A stretch of 64,000 nt of DNA, taken from CADEFX01 sp963806735 (GTDB taxonomy: Bacteria; Pseudomonadota; Alphaproteobacteria; Rhizobiales; Hyphomicrobiaceae). The stretch spans positions 62,001 to 126,000 of the forward strand of contig CAWEBE010000047.1 of the NCBI GenBank assembly GCA_963806735.1. Reading direction: 5' to 3'. The translations under genes and the position numbers were made by a program. Below the pieces are notes generated by a model. It made no database searches. It was not told the origin of the DNA and saw only the letters and a list, made by a program, of their open reading frames with translations. Below, piece by piece: positions 26,901 to 35,183 of the stretch (within the stretch, counting starts at the first letter, position 1; each line of letters starts with the position of its first letter).

Positions 26901-27644
26901 ATGAAGCTCACCGTCGTCGGTTGCGGAGATGCATTCGGCTCCGGTGGGCGGCTGCAGACCTGCTATCACGTCGACGCAGACGGCCATCGCTTCCTGATCG
27001 ACTGCGGGGCGACCGCGATCATCGGCCTCAATCGGCTGGGGCTCGATTCCAACGGCGTCGAGACCATTTTCATATCGCATCTGCATGGCGATCATTTCGG
27101 CGGCCTCGTGTGGTGGCTGCTGCATGCGCAGCATGTCGCGCGGCGCACGGCGCCGCTGACCGTCACAGGACCCGAAGGCATCGAGGCACGCTTTGTTGCA
27201 GCGGCTGAAGCGTTGTTCCCGCGCTCTTCCCAGGTTGAACGCCGGTTCGATCTCAAGTTCATAGAGTATCGCAAGGAGACCCCTCTGAGTGTCGGGCCCG
27301 TGTGCGTTATTCCGTTCGAGGTCTCGCATCCGTCGGGCGCGATGCCCTATGCGCTGCGCCTGGAAACAGGCGGCAAGACGCTCGCCTTCACCGGCGACAG
27401 CGAGTGGGTGGAAAGCCTAGTACCGGCTGGGCAGGGAGCGGACCTCTACATCATGGAGTGCTACGGGTTCGATGCCGACGTGCGCTTTCATATGAGCTGG
27501 CGCACGATCGAGAAGCATCTGGCGCGCATCGGCGCCAAGCGCGTGCTCCTGACGCACATGAATGCGTCCATGCTTGCCAACCGCCACGCCGTGACGACGC
27601 CGGGCATCCTATGCGCGGAAGACGGCATGGTCATCGAGGTCTAA
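26901..27644 (+). CDS. MBL-fold metallo-hydrolase (RNase Z-like subgroup)
   Basis: 247 residues with GAGGAAG ribosome site. The zinc signature HLHGDHFGGL is present, with further ligands in EVSHPSGAMP, AFTGDSEW and LTHMNASML. The opening MKLTVVGCGDAFGSGGR resembles RNase Z/ElaC and AtsA-like hydrolases, though it lacks the flexible arm of tRNA-processing enzymes. Cytoplasmic. The UDG-like gene starts 6 bp after its stop, so they form an operon. The substrate cannot be assigned. Confidence 0.87.
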   Translation: MKLTVVGCGDAFGSGGRLQTCYHVDADGHRFLIDCGATAIIGLNRLGLDSNGVETIFISHLHGDHFGGLVWWLLHAQHVARRTAPLTVTGPEGIEARFVAAAEALFPRSSQVERRFDLKFIEYRKETPLSVGPVCVIPFEVSHPSGAMPYALRLETGGKTLAFTGDSEWVESLVPAGQGADLYIMECYGFDADVRFHMSWRTIEKHLARIGAKRVLLTHMNASMLANRHAVTTPGILCAEDGMVIEV

Positions 27645-27650
27645 GCCGAC

Positions 27651-28292
27651 ATGGCGCGGGCGCTGGATCGGCTGGTGGGCGAAATCCGCGCCTGCCGCGT
27701 ATGCCGAGATGCGCCGGGCGGCCAACGGCTGGCGCATGAGCCGCGCCCGGTGCTCAGGGTCTCCGCTACAGCCCGGATCGCAGTGTGCGGGCAGGCGCCC
27801 GGCACGCGCGTGCACGCCTCGGGTGTGCCGTTCACGGACCCGTCGGGGGTGCGCCTGCGCGCGTGGATGGGCGTGAGCGAGGATGAGTTCTACGATGTGC
27901 GGCGCGTGGCCATCGTGCCCATGGGTTTCTGCTTTCCAGGCCAGGATGCGGACGGCGGCGACCTCCCGCCGCGCAAGGAGTGCGCGCCGCTGTGGCGAGC
28001 GAAAGTGTTTCGGCATCTCCCCGCTCTGGAGATCATCCTGCTGGTTGGTCAATACGCGCAGCGCTGGCATCTCGGCGAGAGTGCCGGCCGCAGCCTGACT
28101 GAAACGGTGGCAGATTGGCGCGCGATTCTGGATGCGTCAGTACGGCCACGGCTTCTACCGCTGCCGCATCCCTCCTGGCGCAACAACGCCTGGGTGAAGA
28201 AGAACCCCTGGTTCGAGGCGGAACTGCTGCCGGTGTTGCGCGGCGAGGTGCGTCGCCTGCTCGATGGGGTGGACGCAGCGCTGGCCCGCTAG
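27651..28292 (+). CDS. uracil-DNA glycosylase superfamily protein
   Basis: 213 residues. The chain starts RALDRLVGEIRACRVCRDAP, and continues with CGQAPGTRVHASGVPFTDPSGVRLRAWMG, equivalent to motif A of family 4/5 UDGs (usually GEAPG with a metal-cluster CxxC upstream). Later LPLPHPSWRN is the conserved His-containing motif B. It may excise uracil from DNA, but the GQAPG loop differs from the canonical GEAPG, so activity is not sure. It follows the MBL gene by 6 bp. Confidence 0.82.
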   Translation: MARALDRLVGEIRACRVCRDAPGGQRLAHEPRPVLRVSATARIAVCGQAPGTRVHASGVPFTDPSGVRLRAWMGVSEDEFYDVRRVAIVPMGFCFPGQDADGGDLPPRKECAPLWRAKVFRHLPALEIILLVGQYAQRWHLGESAGRSLTETVADWRAILDASVRPRLLPLPHPSWRNNAWVKKNPWFEAELLPVLRGEVRRLLDGVDAALAR

Positions 28293-28359
28293 ACAGGACA
28301 AGACATGGCTTCGGCATGGGGAGAGGCCGCATGTCAGCGATTGGGATGGTCGGGCCGGG

Positions 28360-28522
28360 CTAGTGTGATGATCGAGAAATTCGCCAGTATTCGCGGCAGT
28401 CCCTGGAGCGAATTTCTCGATCTGAATCAAACTAGCATCATAAACTTGCTAGTGTCCTTTCGATCGCGAAGCTCGTTCAACGGTTGCTACGAATTCCGGC
28501 GAGCTTCGCGATCGGGACACTA
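28360..28522 (-). repeat. double-hairpin intergenic element, copy 3 (orientation B-A on + strand)
   Basis: The reverse of copies 1 and 2: hairpin B at 28360-28435, a 14-bp spacer, then hairpin A at 28450-28522. Hairpin A arms read GATCGCGAAGCTCG and CGAGCTTCGCGATC, where other copies have GTTCG and CGAAC, a paired change that keeps the stem. The outer B arm has one unpaired change (CAAACTAG). Its right end supplies the stop codon (TAG) of the phosphatase gene on the minus strand. It lies in the gap between convergent genes. Confidence 0.92.
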
Positions 28523-29029
28523 AGCCGCCGGATGCAGCGCTGCGAATTTCGCGGCTTCGCGACAGTCGAGCGCGGGCAATGCGCTGCCGAGCCAGCGCTT
28601 GCGACTGGCCTGCGCCTCCAACTCCTTGCGCAGCGGTTCGAGGTCGAAGCCGGCTTGGCGCGCGGCGGCCAGCACGCAATCCACCGGCTGGCTGCGGGCA
28701 CTGGCAGCAGCCCAGGCGACGGCCGAGCGCGCGCCAGTCTTGCAGTGTGCCAACACGGGACCCTCGAGGGTGCGGATCGCCTCTTCCATGGCCTCCACGA
28801 CGGCATCTCCGAAAATGCCGGCCTTGGCTGCGGGGACATGACGAAACGCGAGACCGGACCGCCACGCCAGCACGGACTCGGCGCGGGCCGTAAGCTGTCC
28901 GAGCTCCTCATTGTCCGGACGGTTTGAGATCACCGAGCGAAAGCCCATCGCGGCCGCGGCGGCGAAATCTTCCGGTGCGAGCGCCGCGGTTACGGCGAAC
29001 TGCGGGGTGATGTAGGCGATGTTGTCCAT
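28520..29029 (-). CDS. TIGR01244/DUF442-family phosphatase-like protein
   Basis: 169 residues from MDNIAYITPQFAVT. The dual-specificity-phosphatase-like loop HCKTGARS gives the C-x5-R P-loop, and FRSVISNRPDNEE matches the family. Relatives (Blh, TIGR01244) are linked to sulfide oxidation and sulfur transfer, or act on unknown phosphoesters. Here there is no persulfide dioxygenase or rhodanese next to it. Its stop codon lies in the terminal TAG of element copy 3, which suggests the element was inserted at the gene end. Confidence 0.82.
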   Translation of the reverse strand: MDNIAYITPQFAVTAALAPEDFAAAAAMGFRSVISNRPDNEELGQLTARAESVLAWRSGLAFRHVPAAKAGIFGDAVVEAMEEAIRTLEGPVLAHCKTGARSAVAWAAASARSQPVDCVLAAARQAGFDLEPLRKELEAQASRKRWLGSALPALDCREAAKFAALHPAA

Positions 29030-29215
29030 GGAGGCCTTGCCTCGAGCTTTGGTGTGTCGAAGGCGACATGTTGGCCATTCGAGCCCTGTCAGCAAGGGCC
29101 AAGATGCGAATTATTAGAATTAAATACTATATTGTCGTTGACTTCGGTTCGTAGGTGGAAAATAAACCTTCTGCTTAGGCTCGGTTGAAACAGATTTCTG
29201 CAAGGGCTGGATGTC

Positions 29216-29698
29216 ATGGTCCTCGATGCCATGGACGTGAAGATATTGGCGCTGCTGCAAAAGGACTGCACGCTACCCGTCGCCGACATCGGCAAGGCGG
29301 TGGGGCTGTCGACGACGCCGTGCTGGCGGCGCATCCAGAAGCTGGAGCAGGCCGGTGTCATCGCCCGCCGCGTAGCGGTGCTGGAGCCCGCCAAGGTCAA
29401 TGCAGGCGTTACCGTGTTCGTGGCCATCAAGACCGACCAGCATAATTTGAACTGGCTGGAGCGCTTCCACGCCGCCGTCATAGACCTGCCGGAGGTGGTG
29501 GAATTTTACCGCATGTCCGGAGATGTCGACTATCTGCTGCGGGTCGTGGTGCCGGACATTGGTGCCTACGATGCGTTCTACAAGAAGCTGATCTCACGCA
29601 TCGAGGTGTCCAAGGTGTCCTCGGCGTTCGCCATGGAGCGCATCAAGTCGACGACGGAGCTGCCGCTGTCGTTCGTGCGCACCGGCAAGCCGGAGTGA
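29216..29698 (+). CDS. Lrp/AsnC-family transcriptional regulator (1)
   Basis: 160 residues (start at 29216; MDVKILALL at 29231 also possible). Winged-helix N-domain MDVKILALLQKDCTLPVADIGKAVGLSTTPCWRRIQKLEQAGVI, followed by the RAM effector-binding domain with FVAIKTDQHN and YRMSGDVDYLLRVVVPDIGAYDAFYKKLI. Probably responds to an amino acid. The upstream gap (29030-29215) is AT-rich around 29105-29130 (GAATTATTAGAATTAAAT), which may be its promoter. The adjacent 3-hydroxyisobutyrate-like dehydrogenase is convergent, so its target is not obvious. Confidence 0.9.
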   Translation: MVLDAMDVKILALLQKDCTLPVADIGKAVGLSTTPCWRRIQKLEQAGVIARRVAVLEPAKVNAGVTVFVAIKTDQHNLNWLERFHAAVIDLPEVVEFYRMSGDVDYLLRVVVPDIGAYDAFYKKLISRIEVSKVSSAFAMERIKSTTELPLSFVRTGKPE

Positions 29699-29714
29699 GG
29701 CTAGCAGGACTGAC

Positions 29715-30608
29715 TCAGCCTTTCTTCTCCGCGGCCTGGTTGTTGAGGCGCGCGATCAGGCTGCAGGTGTCCCAGCGGCCGCCGCCGAGGCGCTGCACCT
29801 CGGAATAGAACTGATCAACGAGGGCCGCGACGGGCAAGTGCGCGCCGTTGCGGCGGGCCTCGTCAATGCCGATCGACAGATCCTTGCGCATCCAGTCGAC
29901 GGCGAAGCCGAAGTCGAACTTGCCCTCCATCATCGCCTTCCAGCGGTTGTCCATCTGCCAGGACTGCGCGGCGCCCTTGGAGATGGTCTCGACTACGGTA
30001 GGAATGTCGAGGCCGGCTTTCTGTGCGAAGTGCAGGCCTTCCGAGAGGCCCTGCACCAGGCCGGCAATGGCGATCTGGTTGACCATCTTGGTGAGCTGAC
30101 CGGAGCCCGGCGGGCCGATCAGCGTCACAGCGCGCGCATAGGGCGACATCACCGGCTTGGCGCGCTCGAACACGTCCTTGTCGCCGCCGACCATCACGGT
30201 GAGCACGCCGTTCTGCGCGCCGGCCTGGCCGCCGGACACGGGTGCGTCGAGGAAGCCGAAGCCCTTCTCCTTGGCGGCGGCATACAGCTCGCGCGCGATG
30301 TTGGCGGAGGCTGTGGTGTTGTCGATGAAGACCGCGCCCTTGGCGATGCCGTGGAAGGCGCCGTCCTTCGCGAGCGTGACGGCGCGCACGTCATTGTCGT
30401 TGCCGACGCAGCAGAAGACGAACTCGGCGTCCTTGGCGGCTTCCGCCGGCGTGGCGGCCGTCTTGCCGGCGCCATGCTCCTTGACCCACGCTTGCGCCTT
30501 GGCGGCGTTGCGGTTGTAGACGGTGAGCTCGTGCCCGCCCTTCTTGAGCAGGTGGCCGGCCATCGGATAGCCCATCACGCCCAGCCCGATCCATGCAACC
30601 TTGGCCAT
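29715..30608 (-). CDS. NAD(P)-dependent 2-hydroxy-3-oxopropionate reductase/3-hydroxyisobutyrate dehydrogenase-like
   Basis: 297 residues with CGGAGGAG 6 bases before the ATG. The dinucleotide motif is MAKVAWIGLGVMGYPMAGHLLKKG, followed by GFLDAPVSGGQAGAQNG and the catalytic-lysine segment TKMVNQIAIAGLVQGLSEG. The C-terminal helix has DLSIGIDEARRNG. Reduces or oxidises a beta-hydroxyacid; the family also holds serine and threonate-type dehydrogenases. Convergent with the Lrp gene. It is not a close tandem copy of the enzyme at 8228, only a family member. Confidence 0.9.
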   Translation of the reverse strand: MAKVAWIGLGVMGYPMAGHLLKKGGHELTVYNRNAAKAQAWVKEHGAGKTAATPAEAAKDAEFVFCCVGNDNDVRAVTLAKDGAFHGIAKGAVFIDNTTASANIARELYAAAKEKGFGFLDAPVSGGQAGAQNGVLTVMVGGDKDVFERAKPVMSPYARAVTLIGPPGSGQLTKMVNQIAIAGLVQGLSEGLHFAQKAGLDIPTVVETISKGAAQSWQMDNRWKAMMEGKFDFGFAVDWMRKDLSIGIDEARRNGAHLPVAALVDQFYSEVQRLGGGRWDTCSLIARLNNQAAEKKG

Positions 30609-31053
30609 CTCGCTCCTCCGTTCGATCCTGCGCAGCTCGAGCGGGTTTTATCGGATGAAGGCGCGGTTGTCAGGGGATTTGCGATAACGGACGTGAGGCT
30701 GCCGCACTTGATCCTGAGTTCCGGGTCGCGCGCTAATAGCGACACGACGGATGGCTGCCGCGCTTAGCTCTGCGTCCCGCCCGGGTCGCGCGCGGGGATT
30801 TATGCTGCCTGTAGCAACCACTGCATCGGCCCGTGCTTGCCCGGGATGACAGGTATTGATTTGGCGCGGACTTGCCCCACCGACAGTTGTCATCCCGGCC
30901 AAGGGAGCGTCATGCTGAAAGCATGCCTCCGGCATGACCGCGAGCCGGGATCCAGGGCCACACGACGCACGGCCGCCGCGTCACAGCACGGCAATCGCGG
31001 TTCTGACGCGATTGGGTGTTAGCTTCGGATGGGCTCATTGGGGAGGCATTCGC
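30609..31053. repeat. intergenic region with REP-like GTCATCCCGG palindromic sequence
   Basis: About 445 bases without a supported gene. It holds GCCCGGGATGACAGG (30838-30852) and, 33 bases on, its reverse complement-like GTTGTCATCCCGGCC (30886-30900), and then CGAGCCGGGATCCAGGG (30940-30956). The same motif words occur at 56468-56612. This pattern is a known kind of short extragenic palindrome in Hyphomicrobiales. Function is unknown. Confidence 0.6.
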
Positions 31054-31428
31054 ATGTTGGGCGCCGTGTTCGGATCCGTTTTCCGGTCGATTCTCGCCGT
31101 GGCGTATGTCGTCCTGCTCCTGATCGTGGAGCTGGTGACGGCCATGCTGGTCTACATCTATCTAAACCTCTATCACCTGGACACGTTCGGCGCGCTGGTG
31201 CGCTTCGCCAAAGTGGTGCTCGATACGCTGATCGGCCGGATGGAGTACTGGGCTCCAGTATCGGCCAATGCGGCCTACGCGACGCTCGTCGGCGAGTTGG
31301 GGCCGAAGTCGATCCTGCTGCTGCTGATCGGCCTGGTGGCCGGCGTGGTCGTGCGGTTCGTCGTGCGACTGCTGCGACGGCTGGTCTCGCGTGCCACCGC
31401 TTCGGCACCGGTCGGGGAGCACGCCTGA
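31054..31428 (+). CDS. small integral membrane protein, function unknown
   Basis: 124 residues from MLGAVFGSVF, with GGGGAGG 7 bases before. Two hydrophobic segments: ILAVAYVVLLLIVELVTAMLVYIYL and ILLLLIGLVAGVVVRFVVRLLRR, joined by a loop that includes MEYWAPVSANAAYAT. No known domain. It sits between the 3-hydroxyisobutyrate-like dehydrogenase region and a convergent Lrp gene. The start is supported by the ribosome site. Confidence 0.72.
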   Translation: MLGAVFGSVFRSILAVAYVVLLLIVELVTAMLVYIYLNLYHLDTFGALVRFAKVVLDTLIGRMEYWAPVSANAAYATLVGELGPKSILLLLIGLVAGVVVRFVVRLLRRLVSRATASAPVGEHA

Positions 31429-31439
31429 TCCGACCGGCG

Positions 31440-31958
31440 CTACCTTGTTTTTTTCGGCCTGCGTGCGACGCGCTCCTCGCGTGCCACGGGCAGCACGTTG
31501 GAGTGCTTGACCTGGCCCAGAGCGAAGCTGCTCTCGATATTGCCGATGCCATCGATGCGGGTCAGCGTCTCCTTCACGAAGCGCTCGTAGTCGGCGAGGT
31601 CTTTGGCTACGACGCGTAACAGGTAATCGCGTGGCCCGGTCATCAGGTAGCAGTCGAGGACCTCGGGGCAGTCGCGCACCGCTGTCTCGAACCGGCGCAG
31701 GCCTTCCTCGTTCTGGCGCTCCAGCTTGATGGAGACGAACACGCTGACGGGCAGACCCACCTTTTCCTGGTCGAGCAGCGCGCTGTAGCCGCGGATCACG
31801 CCGCTCTGCTCCAGCAGCCGCAACCGGCGCAAGCAGGGACTGGTGGTCAGGCCGACCTGCTCGGCCAGCTCGGTGGCGGTCAAGCGGCCGTTGCGCTGGA
31901 GGATGGCCAGCAGCCGCCGGTCGATGGCGTCGAGGATGAGGGGCGCAAGTTTCTGCAT
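31440..31958 (-). CDS. Lrp/AsnC-family transcriptional regulator (2), likely controls the divergent E1
   Basis: 172 residues. HTH domain with LDAIDRRLLAILQRNGRLTATELAEQVGLTTSPCLRRLRLLEQSGVIRGY, and a RAM domain with FVSIKLERQNEEGLRRFE and CYLMTGPRDYLLRVVAKDLADYERFV. It is divergent from the E1 gene, 126 bp apart. This arrangement matches mdeR beside mdeB in Pseudomonas putida, where an Lrp-type regulator controls 2-oxobutyrate dehydrogenase in methionine breakdown. The link is inference; mdeA (methionine gamma-lyase) is not in the window. Confidence 0.9.
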   Translation of the reverse strand: MQKLAPLILDAIDRRLLAILQRNGRLTATELAEQVGLTTSPCLRRLRLLEQSGVIRGYSALLDQEKVGLPVSVFVSIKLERQNEEGLRRFETAVRDCPEVLDCYLMTGPRDYLLRVVAKDLADYERFVKETLTRIDGIGNIESSFALGQVKHSNVLPVAREERVARRPKKTR

Positions 31959-31980
31959 ACAACCTGTTATTTCTGGCGAT

Positions 31981-32021
31981 AATTGCCAAGTTCAGCTCCC
32001 TAGATAGCGAAAATTGCAAAG
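31981..32021. promoter_or_regulatory. spaced direct repeats in the Lrp-E1 divergent promoter region
   Basis: AATTGCCAAG at 31981 and AATTGCAAAG at 32012 are 31 bp apart (about three helical turns), and GCATTGCC follows at 32021. Such spacing suits binding by the Lrp-type regulator encoded on one side. No -10/-35 elements were assigned. Confidence 0.4.
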
Positions 32022-32084
32022 CATTGCCAGCGTGCGTAGCGTATTCTCCGCTCCTCAATGGGGGCATCGGATTAGGGGTCGACC

Positions 32085-34493
32085 GTGCAGGACACCGTGA
32101 CCAGGGCAGAGCGCGACGCGACGTTGGCTATGCTGCGCGAGCTGGAGCGCAAGGTGCTCTGGCTCTCCACCTACATGATCCATCACGCCAACCATGAGGT
32201 GGATCGGGGCGATGGGTTGAAGGTCGGCGGACACCAGGCGTCCTCCGCTTCGCTCGTGACATTGATGACGGCGCTCTACTTCCACGTGCTGCGGCCGGAG
32301 GATCGCATCGCCGTCAAGCCGCATGCGAGCCCGGTGTTCCACGCCATCCAATATCTGCTCGGCAACCAGCAGCTCGACAAGCTCGTGAACTTCCGTGCCT
32401 TCGGCGGCGCGCAGTCCTATCCCTCGCGCACCAAGGACAAGGACGACGTGGATTTCTCCACGGGCTCGGTCGGCTTGGGCGTGGCAACCACGGGCTTCGC
32501 CAGCTTCATCCAGGACTACGTGCACGCCAAGGGCTGGGCCAAGGGCTGGGGCAAGGGACGCCTGATCGCGCTGATGGGCGATGCCGAGATCGACGAGGGC
32601 AACGTTCACGAGGCCCTGCTCGAATACTGGAAGCACGGACTGAAGAACTGCTGGTGGGTCGTCGACTACAACCGCCAGAGCCTCAACTCGGTGGTGTCGG
32701 ATCAGCTCTTCATGAAAGTCGCCGGGCTGTTCGAGAACCTCGGCTGGAAAGTGGTGCTGATCAAGTACGGCAAGCTGCTGCAGGCGGTGTTCCGCGAGCC
32801 CGGCGGCGAGCGCCTGCGCCGCTGGATCGACGATTGCCCCAACCAGCTCTATTCCGCCTTGGTGTTCGAAGGTGCCAAGGGCTGGCGGCGGCAGCTCGAG
32901 ACGGATCTGGCCGGCGAGCCGCAGACTCTGGCCATCATCAACCGGCACGACGATGCGGCGCTGGCACGGCTGATGACCAACCTCGGCGGGCATGATCTCG
33001 AGAGCGTGCTGGAGGCATTCGCCGAGGCGCCCGAGGACCAGCCCGTGTGCTTCATCGCCTACACCATCAAGGGCTTCGGTCTGCCGTTCCAGGGCCACAA
33101 GGACAACCACGCCGGCCTCATGAACAAGACGCAGATGCACGAGTTCCGCGCCAGCCAGGGCATCAACCAGGGCGAGGAATGGGACCGGTTCGCCGGGCTC
33201 GGCGTGCCGAGAGCCGAGGCCGAGAGCTACTTGAAGCGCGTGCCGTTCGTGCAGAAGGGCAAGCGGCGGCTGTCTGCGCCGCGAGTTCCGGTGCCGGCCA
33301 TGCCCGTGCTGGAGACGAAGGGCGCAGCCTCCACGCAAGCCGGCTTCGGCCGCCTGCTGGATGAGATCGCGCGCACGGGTGGGCCGCTCGCCGACCGTAT
33401 CCTCACCACGTCGGCCGACGTGACCGTTTCCACCAATCTCGGGCCGTGGGTCAACCGGCGCGGTTTGTTCTCCATGGAGAGCAAGGAGGATGTGTTCAAG
33501 CAGCGCGGGCTGATGTCGCCGCAGCGCTGGGAAATGAGCCAGAAGGGTCAGCACATCGAGCTCGGCATTGCCGAGATGAACCTGTTCTTGCTGCTCGGCG
33601 CGGCCGGGCTCTCGCACGCGCACTATGGCGAGCGGCTGCTGCCCATCGGCACTTTGTATGATCCCTTCATCTGTCGCGGGCTCGATGCGCTCAATCACGC
33701 TTGCTACCAGGATAGCCGCTTCATCGTCGTTGCGACGCCGTCAGGCATCTCGCTGGCGCCGGAGGGTGGCGCGCACCAGTCCATCAGCACGACGCTGATC
33801 GGCATGGCGCAGGACGGGCTCGCCTACTTCGAGCCGGCCTACGTCGACGAGCTGGTGGCGATCATGGGCTGGTCATTCGACTACATCCAGCGCGAGGGCG
33901 AGGAGGACAAGCACGGCCGCTGGCATCGCGACGAGAAGGGCGGCTCGGTGTACCTGCGGCTGTCCACGCGGCCGGTCGAGCAGTTGCAGCGGCCGATGAC
34001 CGAGACGCTGCACGAGGACATCATCAAGGGCGGCTACTGGCTCAGGCGGCCCGAACCATCAACCGACCTCGCCATCGTCTACGTCGGCGCGCTGGCACCC
34101 GAAGCAATCGAGGCCGCCGGACTACTGGCGGAGGACCGGCGCGGCGTCGGCGTGCTGGCCGTGACGTCACCCGACCGGTTGTCGGCTGGGTGGCACGGCG
34201 CACAGCGCGCTCGCGAGCAGGGGCAGCCGCGCACCCGTGCGCATGTCGAGGAGCTGCTGGCAGCGCTGCCGCGCGATGCGGGCATCGTCACGGTGTGTGA
34301 TGCCTACCCCGAGACGCTGTCGTGGATCGGCTCGGTGTGCGGCCATCGCGTGCGCGCGCTGGGCGTGGAGCACTTCGGCCAGTCGGGCTCGCTCAGCGAG
34401 CTGTACGGGCACTATGGGCTCGACGTGAACGCGATCCTGACGGCGGCCGAGGGCCTCAGCGGCCGACCGGTGCGGTATCGTTTGACGGCTTGA
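32085..34493 (+). CDS. AceE/MdeB-like homodimeric 2-oxoacid dehydrogenase E1 component
   Basis: 802 residues from a GTG start. It has the AceE-type architecture of homodimeric E1: early HHANHEVDRGDGLKVGGHQASSAS, TPP site GDAEIDEGNVHEA, then the HKDNHAGLMN segment, and the second domain with ELGIAEMNLFLLLGAAGLSHAHYG. Pyruvate E1 of this type is about 885 residues; this one is shorter and resembles MdeB, a 2-oxobutyrate-preferring enzyme. E2 and E3 genes are absent here, so it must use components encoded elsewhere. The divergent Lrp-type gene suggests amino-acid-dependent control. Confidence 0.85.
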   Translation: MQDTVTRAERDATLAMLRELERKVLWLSTYMIHHANHEVDRGDGLKVGGHQASSASLVTLMTALYFHVLRPEDRIAVKPHASPVFHAIQYLLGNQQLDKLVNFRAFGGAQSYPSRTKDKDDVDFSTGSVGLGVATTGFASFIQDYVHAKGWAKGWGKGRLIALMGDAEIDEGNVHEALLEYWKHGLKNCWWVVDYNRQSLNSVVSDQLFMKVAGLFENLGWKVVLIKYGKLLQAVFREPGGERLRRWIDDCPNQLYSALVFEGAKGWRRQLETDLAGEPQTLAIINRHDDAALARLMTNLGGHDLESVLEAFAEAPEDQPVCFIAYTIKGFGLPFQGHKDNHAGLMNKTQMHEFRASQGINQGEEWDRFAGLGVPRAEAESYLKRVPFVQKGKRRLSAPRVPVPAMPVLETKGAASTQAGFGRLLDEIARTGGPLADRILTTSADVTVSTNLGPWVNRRGLFSMESKEDVFKQRGLMSPQRWEMSQKGQHIELGIAEMNLFLLLGAAGLSHAHYGERLLPIGTLYDPFICRGLDALNHACYQDSRFIVVATPSGISLAPEGGAHQSISTTLIGMAQDGLAYFEPAYVDELVAIMGWSFDYIQREGEEDKHGRWHRDEKGGSVYLRLSTRPVEQLQRPMTETLHEDIIKGGYWLRRPEPSTDLAIVYVGALAPEAIEAAGLLAEDRRGVGVLAVTSPDRLSAGWHGAQRAREQGQPRTRAHVEELLAALPRDAGIVTVCDAYPETLSWIGSVCGHRVRALGVEHFGQSGSLSELYGHYGLDVNAILTAAEGLSGRPVRYRLTA

Positions 34494-34609
34494 GATTCAG
34501 CAATTCTGCGTGCTCGGTGCTGAGCACTTCGGTGACGGGCCTCAAGGAACATAAGGGTGCGCGCGTTCCAGATGAATCGTAACCCTCGCGGGCGCGGGAG
34601 GGTAGACAA

Positions 34610-34978
34610 ATGACCGTGCAATTGCCCGTACGGGTGCTTCTGGTGTTGGCCACACTGGCTCCCTGGCTTTGGATGCTCCTGTTTGCCGCCTTGGCTATGG
34701 CCGCAACCGTGCATCTCGGGAGGCTGCCCCGCTACAACAATCCTGACCCGAAGCACATCGTTCATCTAGCCTTGTTGTACAGAACCACGGAGCTGCTGCT
34801 GATTCCGATGGTGCTATCGCCGATCGTGATCAGCGCGTGCCTAGCAATCAGATCGTTCGTGAGTCCGGACATTCGGGACGAGCGCTGGAAGCTGTTCGCC
34901 TATGGTCTGGGCTATGCGCTCGCTGCCATCGTGATCTTTGGCAACGTGCTGGGACTGAGCGACTGGTTCCTCGATTAG
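34610..34978 (+). CDS. small membrane protein, function unknown
   Basis: 122 residues with GGGAGGG before the ATG. Three hydrophobic segments: LLVLATLAPWLWMLLFAALAMAATV, LLLIPMVLSPIVISACLAI and LFAYGLGYALAAIVIFGNVLGL. The stretch between them has RYNNPDPKHIVHLALLYRT. No known domain was seen. It lies 116 bp after the E1 gene on the same strand and may be read with it. Confidence 0.65.
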   Translation: MTVQLPVRVLLVLATLAPWLWMLLFAALAMAATVHLGRLPRYNNPDPKHIVHLALLYRTTELLLIPMVLSPIVISACLAIRSFVSPDIRDERWKLFAYGLGYALAAIVIFGNVLGLSDWFLD

Positions 34979-35183
34979 ACGGGGACGCCCTGCGCTGGCC
35001 TTGGCCCCTCTCGATTGAAGACGTGGGAGAGGGAACGAGGCCACCTATGACCCTGAACGCTGCGGTGCGAGCAACCGTCAGTTCAGCCACCCTCCCGCCC
35101 CGAGTTCGTTGTTGACGATTGAAGTCATCCGGGCTCGGGTGCAGTGCCGCGCGCGAACCTGAGACGGCAAGAAGGCAAATTGC

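Noticed and set aside
32055..33698. Minus-strand open frame of 547 codons over the E1 gene
   Set aside because: It is antisense to a gene with intact TPP motifs and has no recognisable domain or ribosome site.
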